Below, piece by piece: positions 8,557-17,035 of a DNA stretch of 52,376 bases; within the stretch, counting starts at the first letter, position 1, and every line of letters begins with the position of its first letter. The position numbers were made by a program, and so were the translations under genes. The stretch lies in contig NZ_PPTQ01000019.1 in the NCBI RefSeq assembly GCF_003340345.1, positions 1-52,376 on the forward strand, read 5' to 3'. The notes below the pieces were generated by a model. That model was not told where the DNA came from and searched no databases. It saw nothing but the letters and a program-made list of their open reading frames with translations. This DNA comes from Paraeggerthella hongkongensis (lineage in GTDB: Bacteria; Actinomycetota; Coriobacteriia; Coriobacteriales; Eggerthellaceae).

Positions 8557-9558
8557 CTACCCGCCAATTTGGCTCATGCCCCTTTCGGTGCCCACCTTGT
8601 CGTGGTGCTCGTCGGGCTTCGCCCCCAACGCGCGCGCGAACACGGCGCGCTGCTCGGCTTCGCCGCCCTCGCGCAGCGCGGTGCGCAAATCGTACTCGTC
8701 GTCCGAGAACAGGCACGGACGAAGCTTGCCATCAGCCGTCAGGCGCAGGCGGTTGCACTCGCTGCAGAAGTGGCGCGACAAGGGGCTGATGAAGCCCACC
8801 GTACCCTGCGCGTTCGGAAACTCGAAGTAGCGCGCGGGACCCCATCCAAGCGGGCGATCGGTGCCGGCAGGAACCAATTCGTCCATGCCCGCAGCACGAG
8901 CACGCTCGTTGATGATGTCGAACAGCTCTTCGCTTGGAACCACGTCCTCTTTGCCCCAGCCGCACCCGTGGCCGCCAGAGCTTTCACCGACGGGCATGTA
9001 CTCGATAAAGCGAACGTGCAGCGGCCGATCGATCGAAAGCTTCGCGAAAGCCAGGTAGTCCTGGTCCAAGCTGCGCACGGCCACCGCGTTGATCTTGACG
9101 GGATTGAACCCAGCCTCCAAAGCCGCATCGATGCCGTCGAGCGTCTGCCGGAGCTCGCCTCGGCGCGTGACCTGACGGAACTGGTCGGGATCGAGCGTGT
9201 CCAGGGAAATGTTCACGCGCGACAATCCCGCATTCTTCAGCTCGTCCGCCATCTTGGGCAGCAAGACGCCGTTCGTGGTCATGGACACGTTCTCAATGCC
9301 GGGCGTATCGGAAATAGCGCGAATCAAATCAGCCACGCCCAGACGAACAAGCGGCTCCCCGCCGGTCAAGCGGATGCTCCTGATGCCCATTCCGGCCGCC
9401 ACGCGCACCGCCTGCTCTATCTCCTCGATGCGCAGGATGTCCTCGTGGGCAAGCGACTGAACGCCCTTTTCGGGCATGCAGTAAATGCAACGGAAATTAC
9501 AGCGATCCGTCAGCGATATCCTCAAGTAATCGATGGTACGACCATGGGTATCCTTCAT
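8557..9558 (-). CDS. moaA: GTP 3',8-cyclase MoaA (radical SAM)
   Basis: MoaA uses two [4Fe-4S] clusters and SAM to rearrange GTP at the start of molybdenum cofactor synthesis. The N-terminal radical-SAM motif is CNFRCIYC; the C-terminal cluster cysteines lie in [10 protein letters not shown] and KLRPCLF. The protein ends in GG, the flexible tail known to be needed for activity. 333 residues, normal length. The start at 9558 is preceded by GAAGGGAG at a rather long spacing; an upstream GTG is possible. A -10-like TATACT is at 9591-9596. With moaC next, it is the cofactor-synthesis arm of the molybdenum block. Confidence 0.95.
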   Translation of the reverse strand: MKDTHGRTIDYLRISLTDRCNFRCIYCMPEKGVQSLAHEDILRIEEIEQAVRVAAGMGIRSIRLTGGEPLVRLGVADLIRAISDTPGIENVSMTTNGVLLPKMADELKNAGLSRVNISLDTLDPDQFRQVTRRGELRQTLDGIDAALEAGFNPVKINAVAVRSLDQDYLAFAKLSIDRPLHVRFIEYMPVGESSGGHGCGWGKEDVVPSEELFDIINERARAAGMDELVPAGTDRPLGWGPARYFEFPNAQGTVGFISPLSRHFCSECNRLRLTADGKLRPCLFSDDEYDLRTALREGGEAEQRAVFARALGAKPDEHHDKVGTERGMSQIGG

Positions 9559-9650
9559 GGAGACCACGCTCCCTTCTCGTCTGAGGATATAGTATAGGAC
9601 ATGATCCAGCATTATGAGTCGAACTTCTTTCGCAATCGCACCACAGAAGC

Positions 9651-9680
9651 CCGATCGCAACCGATCGCGGCCGATCGCAA
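9651..9680. repeat. Three tandem 10-bp repeats upstream of moaA
   Basis: CCGATCGCRR is repeated three times head to tail in exact 10-bp register between modC and the moaA promoter. Ten bp is close to one helical turn, so the array could be a protein-binding site, but no known operator was recognised. Confidence 0.6.
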
Positions 9681-9693
9681 CCGGCCGCGCGTC

Positions 9694-9723
9694 CGAGAAA
9701 ACGAAACCTCCCGCTTCGGGAGG
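9694..9723 (-). terminator. Rho-independent terminator of modABC
   Basis: On the minus strand CCTCCCG-AAG-CGGGAGG is followed by TTTCGTTTTC, ten bases past the modC stop. Confidence 0.8.
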
Positions 9724-9733
9724 CTCCGTCGTC

Positions 9734-10846
9734 CTACTTCTCCACCAGGTACACCTTGTCGGACGGAATGCGCATCCATAGCTCGTCGCCTTCGCGCGGC
9801 AGCTTGTCCGCGGCAACGGTCAGCTTGTCCACGCGCCAGAACAGGTGCTGGTGCAGGTACTTCATCTCATCGTCAGTACGCTTCACCGTAGGCACGGCCC
9901 GATCGTCTCGATCGAGAAATCCCAGCAGCGCCGTTCGCTCGAAGCGCGAATCGCTCACCCGGTCGACCCGCACCCGGTACGCATTGGGGCCCGGCCCCTC
10001 CGCCTGCTCGAGGAAGAACGCGCGCACGCCAAGCGTCTCCACGTTTTGCGGCACCTCGTCTTGCGTGTCAACCTCGATGCCCCACTTGGGCAACCATACC
10101 CGATGCGAGCCCGCGCGCTCCGCCGGCGTGGCGTTCTTGCAGCCGGAAAGCTTGATGCCCGCCGTCGATTGCGGACGATTGACCAGGTCGTCGCCCGTCC
10201 CCATCTCCACGATGCACCCCGACTCCACCACAGCGATGCGATCGCAGAAGCGCAGCGCCTCGTCGATGTCGTGGCTCACGTACAGCACGGTTCCGTGGAA
10301 CGCGTCGAACAGGCTGACCAGGTTCTGCTCGAGCACGCTCTTCAGGTGCGCGTCCAAGGCGGAAAACGGCTCGTCCAGCATGAGAATGCCCGGTCGCGCG
10401 GCCAGCATGCGGGCCAACGCCACGCGCTGCTGCTGGCCGCCGGACAACTGCGCAGGGTAGCGGGTCTCGAACCCTTCCAGCCCGAAGCGCTTGAGCTCCG
10501 AGGCGACGCGCGCCGCCCGATCGGCCTTCGGCACGTCCCGCCCGATGCCCGCGCCCACGTTGCCCGCCACGGTCAGATTGGGAAACAGCATGTAGTTCTG
10601 GAACAGCAGGGCCGTCTTGCGCGCCTGAGGCTTCAAATTGATGTTGCGCTCGGAATCGAAGAACACCTGCCCGTTCACCACGATACGTCCCTCATCAGGA
10701 GTTTCGATGCCCGCAATGCAGCGCATGGTCAGGCTCTTCCCGCATCCCGACGCCCCCAGAAAGCCCAACGTCTCGTCGCCCGCCTCGAACGCCACGTCCA
10801 GCTGAAACGACGAGAACTTCTTCTTGATAGCAACCTCAAGGCTCAT
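9734..10846 (-). CDS. modC: Molybdate ABC transporter ATP-binding protein ModC
   Basis: The ATPase that powers molybdate import with ModB. It has Walker A (LGASGCGKSL), the Q-loop (LLFQNYMLF), the ABC signature LSGGQQQRVALARML and Walker B with D-loop (ILMLDEPFSALD), then SHDIDEALRF. The last 150 residues form a C-terminal regulatory domain that is only loosely like the usual MOP domain. 370 residues. The ATG overlaps the modB stop (ATGA), indicating coupled translation. Substrate is assigned from the ModA/ModB neighbours; tungstate or sulfate cannot be excluded from this gene alone. Confidence 0.92.
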   Translation of the reverse strand: MSLEVAIKKKFSSFQLDVAFEAGDETLGFLGASGCGKSLTMRCIAGIETPDEGRIVVNGQVFFDSERNINLKPQARKTALLFQNYMLFPNLTVAGNVGAGIGRDVPKADRAARVASELKRFGLEGFETRYPAQLSGGQQQRVALARMLAARPGILMLDEPFSALDAHLKSVLEQNLVSLFDAFHGTVLYVSHDIDEALRFCDRIAVVESGCIVEMGTGDDLVNRPQSTAGIKLSGCKNATPAERAGSHRVWLPKWGIEVDTQDEVPQNVETLGVRAFFLEQAEGPGPNAYRVRVDRVSDSRFERTALLGFLDRDDRAVPTVKRTDDEMKYLHQHLFWRVDKLTVAADKLPREGDELWMRIPSDKVYLVEK

Positions 10847-12219
10847 AGCGCATCAACTCCTCGCCGATACTTCGTCGTGCGCCGTCCCCACAAGTTGATG
10901 AACAGGATGACCACGAAGCTGAATACCAAAATGACGCACGTCCAGAACAGCGCCACGTCCACGTTGCCGCTCATCCACTCGAAGTAGATGGCGATGGGCA
11001 CCGTGCGCGTAACGCCAACGTAATTGCCGGCCAAGAACAACGTGGCGCCGAACTCGCCCAAAGCACGGGCGAACGAGAGCACCGTCCCCGCCGCGATGGA
11101 CGACCATGAAAGCGGCATCATGAGCTTGAAGAATATCTTGCGATTGGACCAGCCGAGCGTGCGCGCGGCATCCAGCATGTTTCGATCAAGGCTTTCGAAG
11201 GCACCGCGAGCGCTGCGGTACATCAGGGGAAACGCCACCACGACCGCCGCGATGACCGTTGCCGGCCAGCTGAAGATAAGCGGGAACCCTATGTCGATAA
11301 ACCACTGTCCCAGCGCCGTGTTCTTTCCAAGCGCCAGCAGCAGGAGAAAGCCGCACACCGTAGGCGGCAGCACCATGGGAATGGTGAACACGGCATCGGC
11401 GATGTCCTGCGCGCGCTTCGGGATGCGCAGGCTGAAGTACGCCGCGGCAAGCCCCAGCACGAAGATGAACACGATAGCCGTGCCGGTGGTCTTGAGCGTG
11501 ACCCACAGCGGCGACAGGTCTATGCCGCGCAGAAACTCGACAAACGACGCCACGCCCGTTGCGGGCGGAGCTATGTCGACGGCACCGGGTTCGACGATCT
11601 TGAGAAAGTCGACGTGCGTCGGGCGAACCAGCCCGTCCACCGCCGTCGACACCACGTCGGAACCGTCCTCGCCGATAGCCGTGACGTAGTACTTTCCCGT
11701 GCCGACCTCGACGGCGAAGCTGTACACGATGCCGCCCACCGTGAAGCTGGGCTTGTCCGTGAAATGCCAGGGAACGTCGGCGCTCATCACAACGCCGCCG
11801 TTGAGGGCGGCCTTGTCAAGCGCAAGAAAGTACTCCCGCAGCTGGCTCTGGGACGCAGGGTCGGCAACGTCGCACAGCCCGTGCGCAGACGGCGGGACGT
11901 ACACCACGACGTATTCCTCGGAGGCTACGGCGACCGCGTAATCCGCAGAGCTTCCCTGATAGTAGCTGTAGCCCAGGTAGCGTCCCTCCAATTCGCGGTT
12001 CGAGCCCTTCTGAGCGCGGGAAAACTGGTCGACGGCGAACGTCGCGCCCTCGATCAGAGCGGACTCGCCTTCAGCCGAAACGACCACGCCTCCAGTATCC
12101 GACGACGTTTCGACCGACGAACCGCCATCCGCAGGCTCGTCGCAAAACGCGACGGAAGGGCCTGCAACGCCGAAGGCCAAAGCCGCCGCCAGCAAGAAGG
12201 CGCCTATGCGTTTTCCCAT
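10843..12219 (-). CDS. modB: Molybdate ABC permease ModB fused to a large extracytoplasmic N-terminal domain
   Basis: Residues about 240-458 are a ModB-type inner-membrane permease with five or six hydrophobic helices and the cytoplasmic coupling loop (ARTLGWSNRKIFFKL). Ahead of it is a signal-peptide-like segment (residues 1-25) and about 190 residues of soluble, mixed beta-type sequence (residues 30-215) absent from ordinary ModB proteins of about 225 residues. The extra region is not ModA, which is encoded separately upstream. A short linker rich in Pro and Ala (211-222) joins it to the first helix. The start at 12219 follows GTGGGATCAAG; an earlier in-frame ATG at 12297 has no ribosome site. 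The function of the fused domain is unknown. Confidence 0.9.
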   Translation of the reverse strand: MGKRIGAFLLAAALAFGVAGPSVAFCDEPADGGSSVETSSDTGGVVVSAEGESALIEGATFAVDQFSRAQKGSNRELEGRYLGYSYYQGSSADYAVAVASEEYVVVYVPPSAHGLCDVADPASQSQLREYFLALDKAALNGGVVMSADVPWHFTDKPSFTVGGIVYSFAVEVGTGKYYVTAIGEDGSDVVSTAVDGLVRPTHVDFLKIVEPGAVDIAPPATGVASFVEFLRGIDLSPLWVTLKTTGTAIVFIFVLGLAAAYFSLRIPKRAQDIADAVFTIPMVLPPTVCGFLLLLALGKNTALGQWFIDIGFPLIFSWPATVIAAVVVAFPLMYRSARGAFESLDRNMLDAARTLGWSNRKIFFKLMMPLSWSSIAAGTVLSFARALGEFGATLFLAGNYVGVTRTVPIAIYFEWMSGNVDVALFWTCVILVFSFVVILFINLWGRRTTKYRRGVDAL

Positions 12220-12267
12220 CTTGATCCCACTTTCACGTCGCACGGATTTCGCGATCGTACCACAAAG

Positions 12268-12304
12268 AAGAAGGATGGGAAGACCCGGCCCTCCCATCCT
12301 TCTT
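12268..12304 (-). terminator. Intercistronic hairpin between modA and modB
   Basis: A perfect 13-bp stem (AAGAAGGATGGGA / TCCCATCCTTCTT) with an 11-base loop lies between modA and modB. There is no clean T-run, so partial termination or mRNA stabilisation, giving more ModA than ModBC, is the likely role. This is inferred. Confidence 0.6.
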
Positions 12305-12339
12305 GTAAAGTTGCATGCGCCCCCAGCTTGGCGAGTCCG

Positions 12340-13248
12340 CTAGGCTGCCAGCTCGAAGCCCCATTCCTGCCATATCTTGATGGCGCCCTCGTTGGTGAAG
12401 GCCCAGTCCAAGAACTCCTGAGCAGCTGCAGGATTCTTGGAATCGGCGCAGATCGCCGCAGGGTACAGGATCTTCTTGTGCGTATCCGCAGGAACCGTGC
12501 CCACGATCTTCACGCCGCCGAAGCGGTACACGTCCGAGCTGTACACCATAGCCAGATCCACGTCGCCGGAATTGGCGTACGAGCACACGTTGCCCACCGA
12601 GGACCCCTCGGTGACCTTGCCTGCAAGCGGCGTGCCCTCGAAGGTGCCCTCCTTGCCGGAAGATTCCTTGCCGACGGCGCCATCGGCGCTGATCCAGCAA
12701 GGCGGTTCGGTGGTGGACAGCGCCTGCTTGGCATAGTTGCCCGCCGGAACGTTGGCGTCGCCTACGGCCAGCGTGTAGGTCCCGGCCGAAAGATCTTCCA
12801 GCTTGATGTCGGAGACGGCGGCATTGTTCTCGCCCGTAACCAGCACCAACTCGTTAGTGAACATGTCGAAACGGGTCGCCGCGTCAACGTAGTTGGAATT
12901 CACGGCCGTATCCATGGTGGCCTTCGACGCCGTAATCAACACGTCGGCATACGAACCGGCTCCCAGCATTTCGTTCAGCGTACCGGAAGCCTCGTACTGA
13001 GTGTCGGCGAAAGAAACCCAGCCGTGGTCCTGCTTGTACAGGGCCTGAACCTCTTCCATGGCCTTCGACAGCGAGTTCGCCGCGAATATCTGCAGCTCAA
13101 CGGCCTCGTGCGATTCTGCGTTGGATTGGTTTTCCGCGTTCTGAGGCTCTTCGGCCTTCGGCTCGGACGAACAGCCGAAGAGGGCGAATGCGCCCACCAT
13201 GGCGAACGCGCACGCCGCTGCAAGCATGATGCGGGTATGCTTCTTCAT
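12340..13248 (-). CDS. modA: Molybdate-binding lipoprotein ModA
   Basis: The extracytoplasmic binding protein of the molybdate importer. The 302-residue precursor has a lipoprotein signal ending in ALFGC, then a Ser/Glu-rich linker and a periplasmic-binding fold typical of ModA (LQIFAANSLSKAMEEVQALY, YADVLITASKATMD, DVDLAMVYSSDVYR). The start at 13248 is preceded by GAAAGGGATTTC; the reading frame extends further upstream without support. First gene of modABC, downstream of a strong promoter. Confidence 0.93.
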   Translation of the reverse strand: MKKHTRIMLAAACAFAMVGAFALFGCSSEPKAEEPQNAENQSNAESHEAVELQIFAANSLSKAMEEVQALYKQDHGWVSFADTQYEASGTLNEMLGAGSYADVLITASKATMDTAVNSNYVDAATRFDMFTNELVLVTGENNAAVSDIKLEDLSAGTYTLAVGDANVPAGNYAKQALSTTEPPCWISADGAVGKESSGKEGTFEGTPLAGKVTEGSSVGNVCSYANSGDVDLAMVYSSDVYRFGGVKIVGTVPADTHKKILYPAAICADSKNPAAAQEFLDWAFTNEGAIKIWQEWGFELAA

Positions 13249-13362
13249 GAAATCCCTTTCTCGCGCCTTCTCTTGACTATCCCCCGGATCCACCGCGCCT
13301 GCCAAGCAAGCGGCAGCCGCAGCTACCGTACGGAATCAGTCGCAGACCCGAGACAGTTCCTT

Positions 13363-13391
13363 ATATTATTCTTAAAAGAAGATATAGTCAA
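13363..13391 (-). promoter_or_regulatory. modABC promoter with a palindromic spacer
   Basis: On the minus strand TTGACT (13386-13391) and TAATAT (13363-13368) are separated by exactly 17 bp. The spacer and flanks form an imperfect AT-rich inverted repeat (TATATCTT...AAGAATAATATA), a likely repressor site. It is reminiscent of the TATAT half-sites bound by ModE, but the match is loose. The leader would be about 105 bases. Confidence 0.65.
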
Positions 13392-13505
13392 TTGGAAATG
13401 TTCTCTAAAAAGATCAGAGGAAGCGATAGGCAAACCAAGCAGGTCACCAGGCTGCATAGCGGCCAAGCCCCCGGACTTTCGGCCGACAGAGCTTTGCCCG
13501 ACCCA

Positions 13506-14111
13506 TCAACTTCGCCCGGTCAAATCCACCACGCGCGTAGCAATGCGGTCGGTAAGCGCCGGCGAATGGGACACGAACACCAGGCCTATGCCCCGGCGCT
13601 TCGTCTCGTTCACCAAAAAGCGCCAGATCTGAGCCTGCGTCACGGCATCGAGCATAGTGGACACCTCGTCGGCGATCAGGTAACGCGGATGCACCGCCAG
13701 CGCGCGGGCAATGCAGAACCGCTGCAGCTCCCCGCCCGAAAGCTCATGAGGAAACCGGGAAAGCCAACGACGCTGGATGCCCAGGTCGTCAAGGAGATCT
13801 TCGGATACGGGACCCGCTTCTTCAAGTGTTTTCCGCATGCGCATGCGCGGGTCCACAGCCGTTTCCGGATGCTGCCAGATCATCTGCACGGGGCAGGCCC
13901 CGCGCTCGGGCAGCGGGTCGCCGTCCACCAAGATCCGGCCAGCCTGCGGTTGCTCGAACCCGGCCAGCAACCGGCACAGCGTCGTCTTCCCGAATCCGGA
14001 AGGAGCCGACAAGGCTACGCGCTCATCAGGCGCAACCGCCAAGTCGAACCCCTCGTACAGCAATCGGGCGGTCCCGGGATACGCATAGGAAATGCCGCAG
14101 GCCTCTAGCAT
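13506..14111 (-). CDS. ABC transporter ATP-binding protein, second ATPase of the nickel/peptide-type importer
   Basis: A compact ATPase of 201 residues. Walker A is APSGFGKTT (first Gly replaced by Ala, which the motif allows). The signature is LSGGELQRFCIARAL and Walker B is YLIADEVSTMLD, followed by VSHSPALTD. It lacks the C-terminal oligopeptide-binding extension of typical OppF/NikE proteins. The start follows GGAGGCGCGCC; the upstream part of the frame has no protein-like character. Last gene of the five-gene cluster, 127 bp after the first ATPase. Most similar in role to NikE; substrate inferred from the operator and the His-rich partner. Confidence 0.85.
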   Translation of the reverse strand: MLEACGISYAYPGTARLLYEGFDLAVAPDERVALSAPSGFGKTTLCRLLAGFEQPQAGRILVDGDPLPERGACPVQMIWQHPETAVDPRMRMRKTLEEAGPVSEDLLDDLGIQRRWLSRFPHELSGGELQRFCIARALAVHPRYLIADEVSTMLDAVTQAQIWRFLVNETKRRGIGLVFVSHSPALTDRIATRVVDLTGRS

Positions 14112-14238
14112 GGCGCGCCTCCGTCCATCGCAAGCGTCGCGCATGCCGTCGTGCAAACGACGGAGCGAAGCCCCGCCGCGTCCTCGGCCTTCCCGTATCG
14201 GCACCGGCTCCGGTCCGCATTCGAGCGAATCGCCAGCA

Positions 14239-15132
14239 TCAAACCTCACCCTCTTCGAAACCGTGTTCCGGCAGCGCGCGCCAAAGCGCACGGCTGAATT
14301 CGTGCTGCAGCAAGTCGGGCGAAGCGAAGTTCGCAACCGCCGTCTCCTCCACCACCGTCCCGTCGCGAAACACCGCCACGCGGTCGGCCACGCGCAAAGC
14401 CAGCTCGATGTCGTGCGTGATGAGCATGACGCCGCCGCCCGCATCGGCGAAAGCGCGGAAATCGTCGAGCGCGCGAACGGCTAGGTCCAAATCAAGGCCA
14501 GGCGTCGGTTCGTCGGCGATGATGACGCGCGGATCGTCCATGAGCGCGCAGCACAGAAGCACGCGACGCGCCATGCCCCCGGACAACTCGAAGGGATACA
14601 GGTTCGCGACCTCCGCGGAAAGGCCGTACCGCTCGAACAGCTCTTCGCGCCTGCGGCGGCGCTCGGGCCGCGCTGCGCCCGTCCGGGCAAACCCTTCCAC
14701 CTGCTTGCCCACCTTCATAAGCGGATCCAGGTAATTCACGCTTTGGGGAACCAGGGAAATCCCGCGCCCGCGCACATGCGCGAGCGCGGACGCGCTTTGC
14801 GGCTGGCCGTCGAACCAAATGCGGCCGCGCACGGTGGCGTTCGGCTCGAACAGCCCCAACACCGCATCGGCCAAGAGCGTCTTGCCCGACCCCGAGGCGC
14901 CCACCACGGCAACGATCTCCCCCACGTGCACCGAAATGCTCAGGCTTCGAATGACCTCGACCTCGCGCTGCTTCGCTCGAAAGAACGAAACGTCCTCTTC
15001 GTACATCCGAAATCCGATGCTCAGGTCTTCCACTTGCAGCAGGTGATGCCCGTGATCGTGCCGGGACGCTTCCGCATGCGCGTGATGATGGTGGATCTGC
15101 GCATCGGCATGTTGCGTCAGCTCGTGCTCCAT
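14239..15132 (-). CDS. ABC transporter ATP-binding protein with histidine-rich N-terminus (NikD-like)
   Basis: A 297-residue ATPase of the OppD/NikD type. Walker A is VGASGSGKTLLA, the signature is LSGGMARRVLLCCAL and Walker B is VIIADEPTPGLDLDLA. Its first 30 residues contain 11 histidines, including a run of four and several HxH pairs. This resembles metal-binding tails of nickel and cobalt handling proteins and supports a nickel substrate. The ATPase fold starts around residue 31. The ATG at 15132 overlaps nothing and lies 18 bp after the permease stop; the ribosome site is weak. Confidence 0.87.
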   Translation of the reverse strand: MEHELTQHADAQIHHHHAHAEASRHDHGHHLLQVEDLSIGFRMYEEDVSFFRAKQREVEVIRSLSISVHVGEIVAVVGASGSGKTLLADAVLGLFEPNATVRGRIWFDGQPQSASALAHVRGRGISLVPQSVNYLDPLMKVGKQVEGFARTGAARPERRRRREELFERYGLSAEVANLYPFELSGGMARRVLLCCALMDDPRVIIADEPTPGLDLDLAVRALDDFRAFADAGGGVMLITHDIELALRVADRVAVFRDGTVVEETAVANFASPDLLQHEFSRALWRALPEHGFEEGEV

Positions 15133-15149
15133 AGTCGCTCGTCGCCCCC

Positions 15150-16034
15150 CTATTCCTGCGAACTGTGCGGGTCGACCAGCTTGCGCAGGTTCGAGCCCGC
15201 CACGTCGAACAGCAGCACGGTCGCGATCAGCGCCAAGCCCGGAAACACCGCCAGCCACCACATGCCGGCCGAAAGGTAGCCCATCGATTCGCTGAGGATC
15301 ACGCCGATGGCAGGCTGCTCGGGCGGCAGTCCGAATCCGAGGAACGTAATGGCCGCCTCATGCAGGATGGCATGGGGAAACAAAAGGATAAGCCCCACCA
15401 AGAACTGCGGCAGCACGTAGGGGAGCATGTGCTTCACGGCGATGCGCGCAGGGCTTTGCCCCAGCTTGCGCGCTGCGGCCACGAACGTCGATTCCTTGCA
15501 TTGCAGGATCTCCGCGCGCACGACGCGAGCCAAACTCGGCCAGTGCGTGATCGCGACGCCGATGGTCACGCCCCAAAAGCCCTTGCCGAGCGCAAACGAT
15601 ATCAAGATGAGCAGCACGATGTGCGGCACGCCCATCATCAGGTCGATAAGCCAGGTAACGACAGCGTCCACCTTCTTGCCGCCCAGCGCGGCGGCCGCGC
15701 CCAGAACCAGCGCGATCACCGACGAGACGCCCGCGGCCAGCAAGCCCACGAGCACGCTGGTCGACAGGCCCGCCAACGTGCGCAGCAGCATGTCGCGGCC
15801 CATCCAATCGGTGCCGAACGGATGCTCCCAGCTAGGCGCAAGGTTCTTGAGCGCGAAATCGGTGTCCATGGCGGAGCCGGTCACCGCAAGGCCCGCCGCC
15901 ACGATGGCCGCAAGCGCAGCCACGGCCACCGCGAACGCCGCCAGCGTCAGCCTTCGATTGCCCACGCGCGCCTTGCGAGGCCGATAGAGCACGGGCGCCG
16001 GCGCTTCACCGGCTATGCGAGCCAGATCAGACAC
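15150..16034 (-). CDS. ABC transporter permease, NikC/OppC-like
   Basis: A BPD-type inner-membrane permease of 294 residues with a cytoplasmic N-terminus (residues 1-30) and about six hydrophobic helices. The soluble loop HPFGTDWMGRDMLLRTLAG is the hallmark of the DppC/NikC subfamily. The coupling loop is AARKLGQSPARIAVKHMLP. The GTG start is preceded by AAAAGGGGG and overlaps the end of the upstream permease by eight bases. Confidence 0.88.
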   Translation of the reverse strand: MSDLARIAGEAPAPVLYRPRKARVGNRRLTLAAFAVAVAALAAIVAAGLAVTGSAMDTDFALKNLAPSWEHPFGTDWMGRDMLLRTLAGLSTSVLVGLLAAGVSSVIALVLGAAAALGGKKVDAVVTWLIDLMMGVPHIVLLILISFALGKGFWGVTIGVAITHWPSLARVVRAEILQCKESTFVAAARKLGQSPARIAVKHMLPYVLPQFLVGLILLFPHAILHEAAITFLGFGLPPEQPAIGVILSESMGYLSAGMWWLAVFPGLALIATVLLFDVAGSNLRKLVDPHSSQE

Positions 16035-17019
16035 GGGACCCCCTTTTCTCCGAACGTCGCATGCGCGGATCGACCACGCCGTACAAGACGTTGGCAATCA
16101 AATTGCCGCCGAACACGAACGCCGCCGAGAAAAGCGCGATCCCGGCCAGCAGGGCCACGTCGCCGCCCAGGCCGGCCGTCACAGCCGCCTGGCCCAGCCC
16201 CGGATAAGAGAACACCTGCTCCACCAGCACCGACCCGCCGAATATCTCGGAAATCGACGCGAACTGCAAGGTCAGGGCGGGAAGCGCCAGGTTGCGCAAG
16301 CCATGCCGGCGAACGGCGCCCCACGTGGAAAGGCCGCGCGCTCGAGCGAAGCGCACGTAATCGCTTTCCAAAACGTCGATGGTCTTCTCGCGCGTGTGCA
16401 GCGCGATGTTGGCCACGCCCACCACCGACAGCGTGAGGGCGGGAAGCGCCAGATGATGAAGCGCGTCGGCAAAGGTCACGTCCGCCGCAGACACTCCGAT
16501 GGGAACCGAGAAGCCGAACGGGAACCACCCCAGCCACACGGAAAACACGATAAGAAACACCAGGCCGAGCCAGAACGTCGGCACGGATGCCAGCAAAAAG
16601 CAGTACCCCTTCACCACCCGGTCGACCAGCTTGCCGCGGTTCACGCCCGCCAAAATGCCCAAGGCGAACCCCAGCACCCCGCTGACCGCCCAGGCAGTTG
16701 CCATGAGCGCAAGCGAATTCAGCGCGCGCGTGCCGATGACGTCGGCCACCGGCGCGTTGTAGCGCAGGGACGTGCCCATATCGCCGCGCAGGAAGTCGGA
16801 CGCCCAGTTCGCGTACCGCTCCCACAAAGGCGTGTTCACGCCCCAGTACTCCGCCAGCTGCGCACGCTTCGCCTCGCTCATGTTGATGTAGGCGGCCTGG
16901 CCCACGTTCGCCTGCACCGGATCAACCGGCGATACGCTTACCAGGACGAACGTCACCAGGCTCACCGCAATCATGAGCAAGACGAACTTCGCTATGTTCC
17001 GAAAGATGAACCGGGGCAT
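16027..17019 (-). CDS. ABC transporter permease, NikB/OppB-like
   Basis: A 330-residue inner-membrane permease. It starts with a hydrophobic helix (FVLLMIAVSLVTFVLVSVSP) and then the conserved extracytoplasmic loop with NTPLWERYANW and GDMGTSLRY, as in DppB/NikB. Five further helices follow, with the coupling segment SDYVRFARARGLS. It pairs with the NikC-like permease. Stop codon of the binding protein gene lies 17 bp upstream, so all five genes read as one operon. Confidence 0.9.
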   Translation of the reverse strand: MPRFIFRNIAKFVLLMIAVSLVTFVLVSVSPVDPVQANVGQAAYINMSEAKRAQLAEYWGVNTPLWERYANWASDFLRGDMGTSLRYNAPVADVIGTRALNSLALMATAWAVSGVLGFALGILAGVNRGKLVDRVVKGYCFLLASVPTFWLGLVFLIVFSVWLGWFPFGFSVPIGVSAADVTFADALHHLALPALTLSVVGVANIALHTREKTIDVLESDYVRFARARGLSTWGAVRRHGLRNLALPALTLQFASISEIFGGSVLVEQVFSYPGLGQAAVTAGLGGDVALLAGIALFSAAFVFGGNLIANVLYGVVDPRMRRSEKRGSRV

Positions 17020-17035
17020 GAACGAATACTATACG

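Noticed and set aside
9559-9733. Moco riboswitch ahead of moaA, or a similar leader ahead of modA
   Set aside because: The moaA leader is too short, and neither leader shows the known Moco motif sequences.
11614-13632. A plus-strand open frame of 672 codons antisense to modB and modA
   Set aside because: It runs through two overlapping real genes and the modA promoter, and has no recognisable domain or ribosome site.
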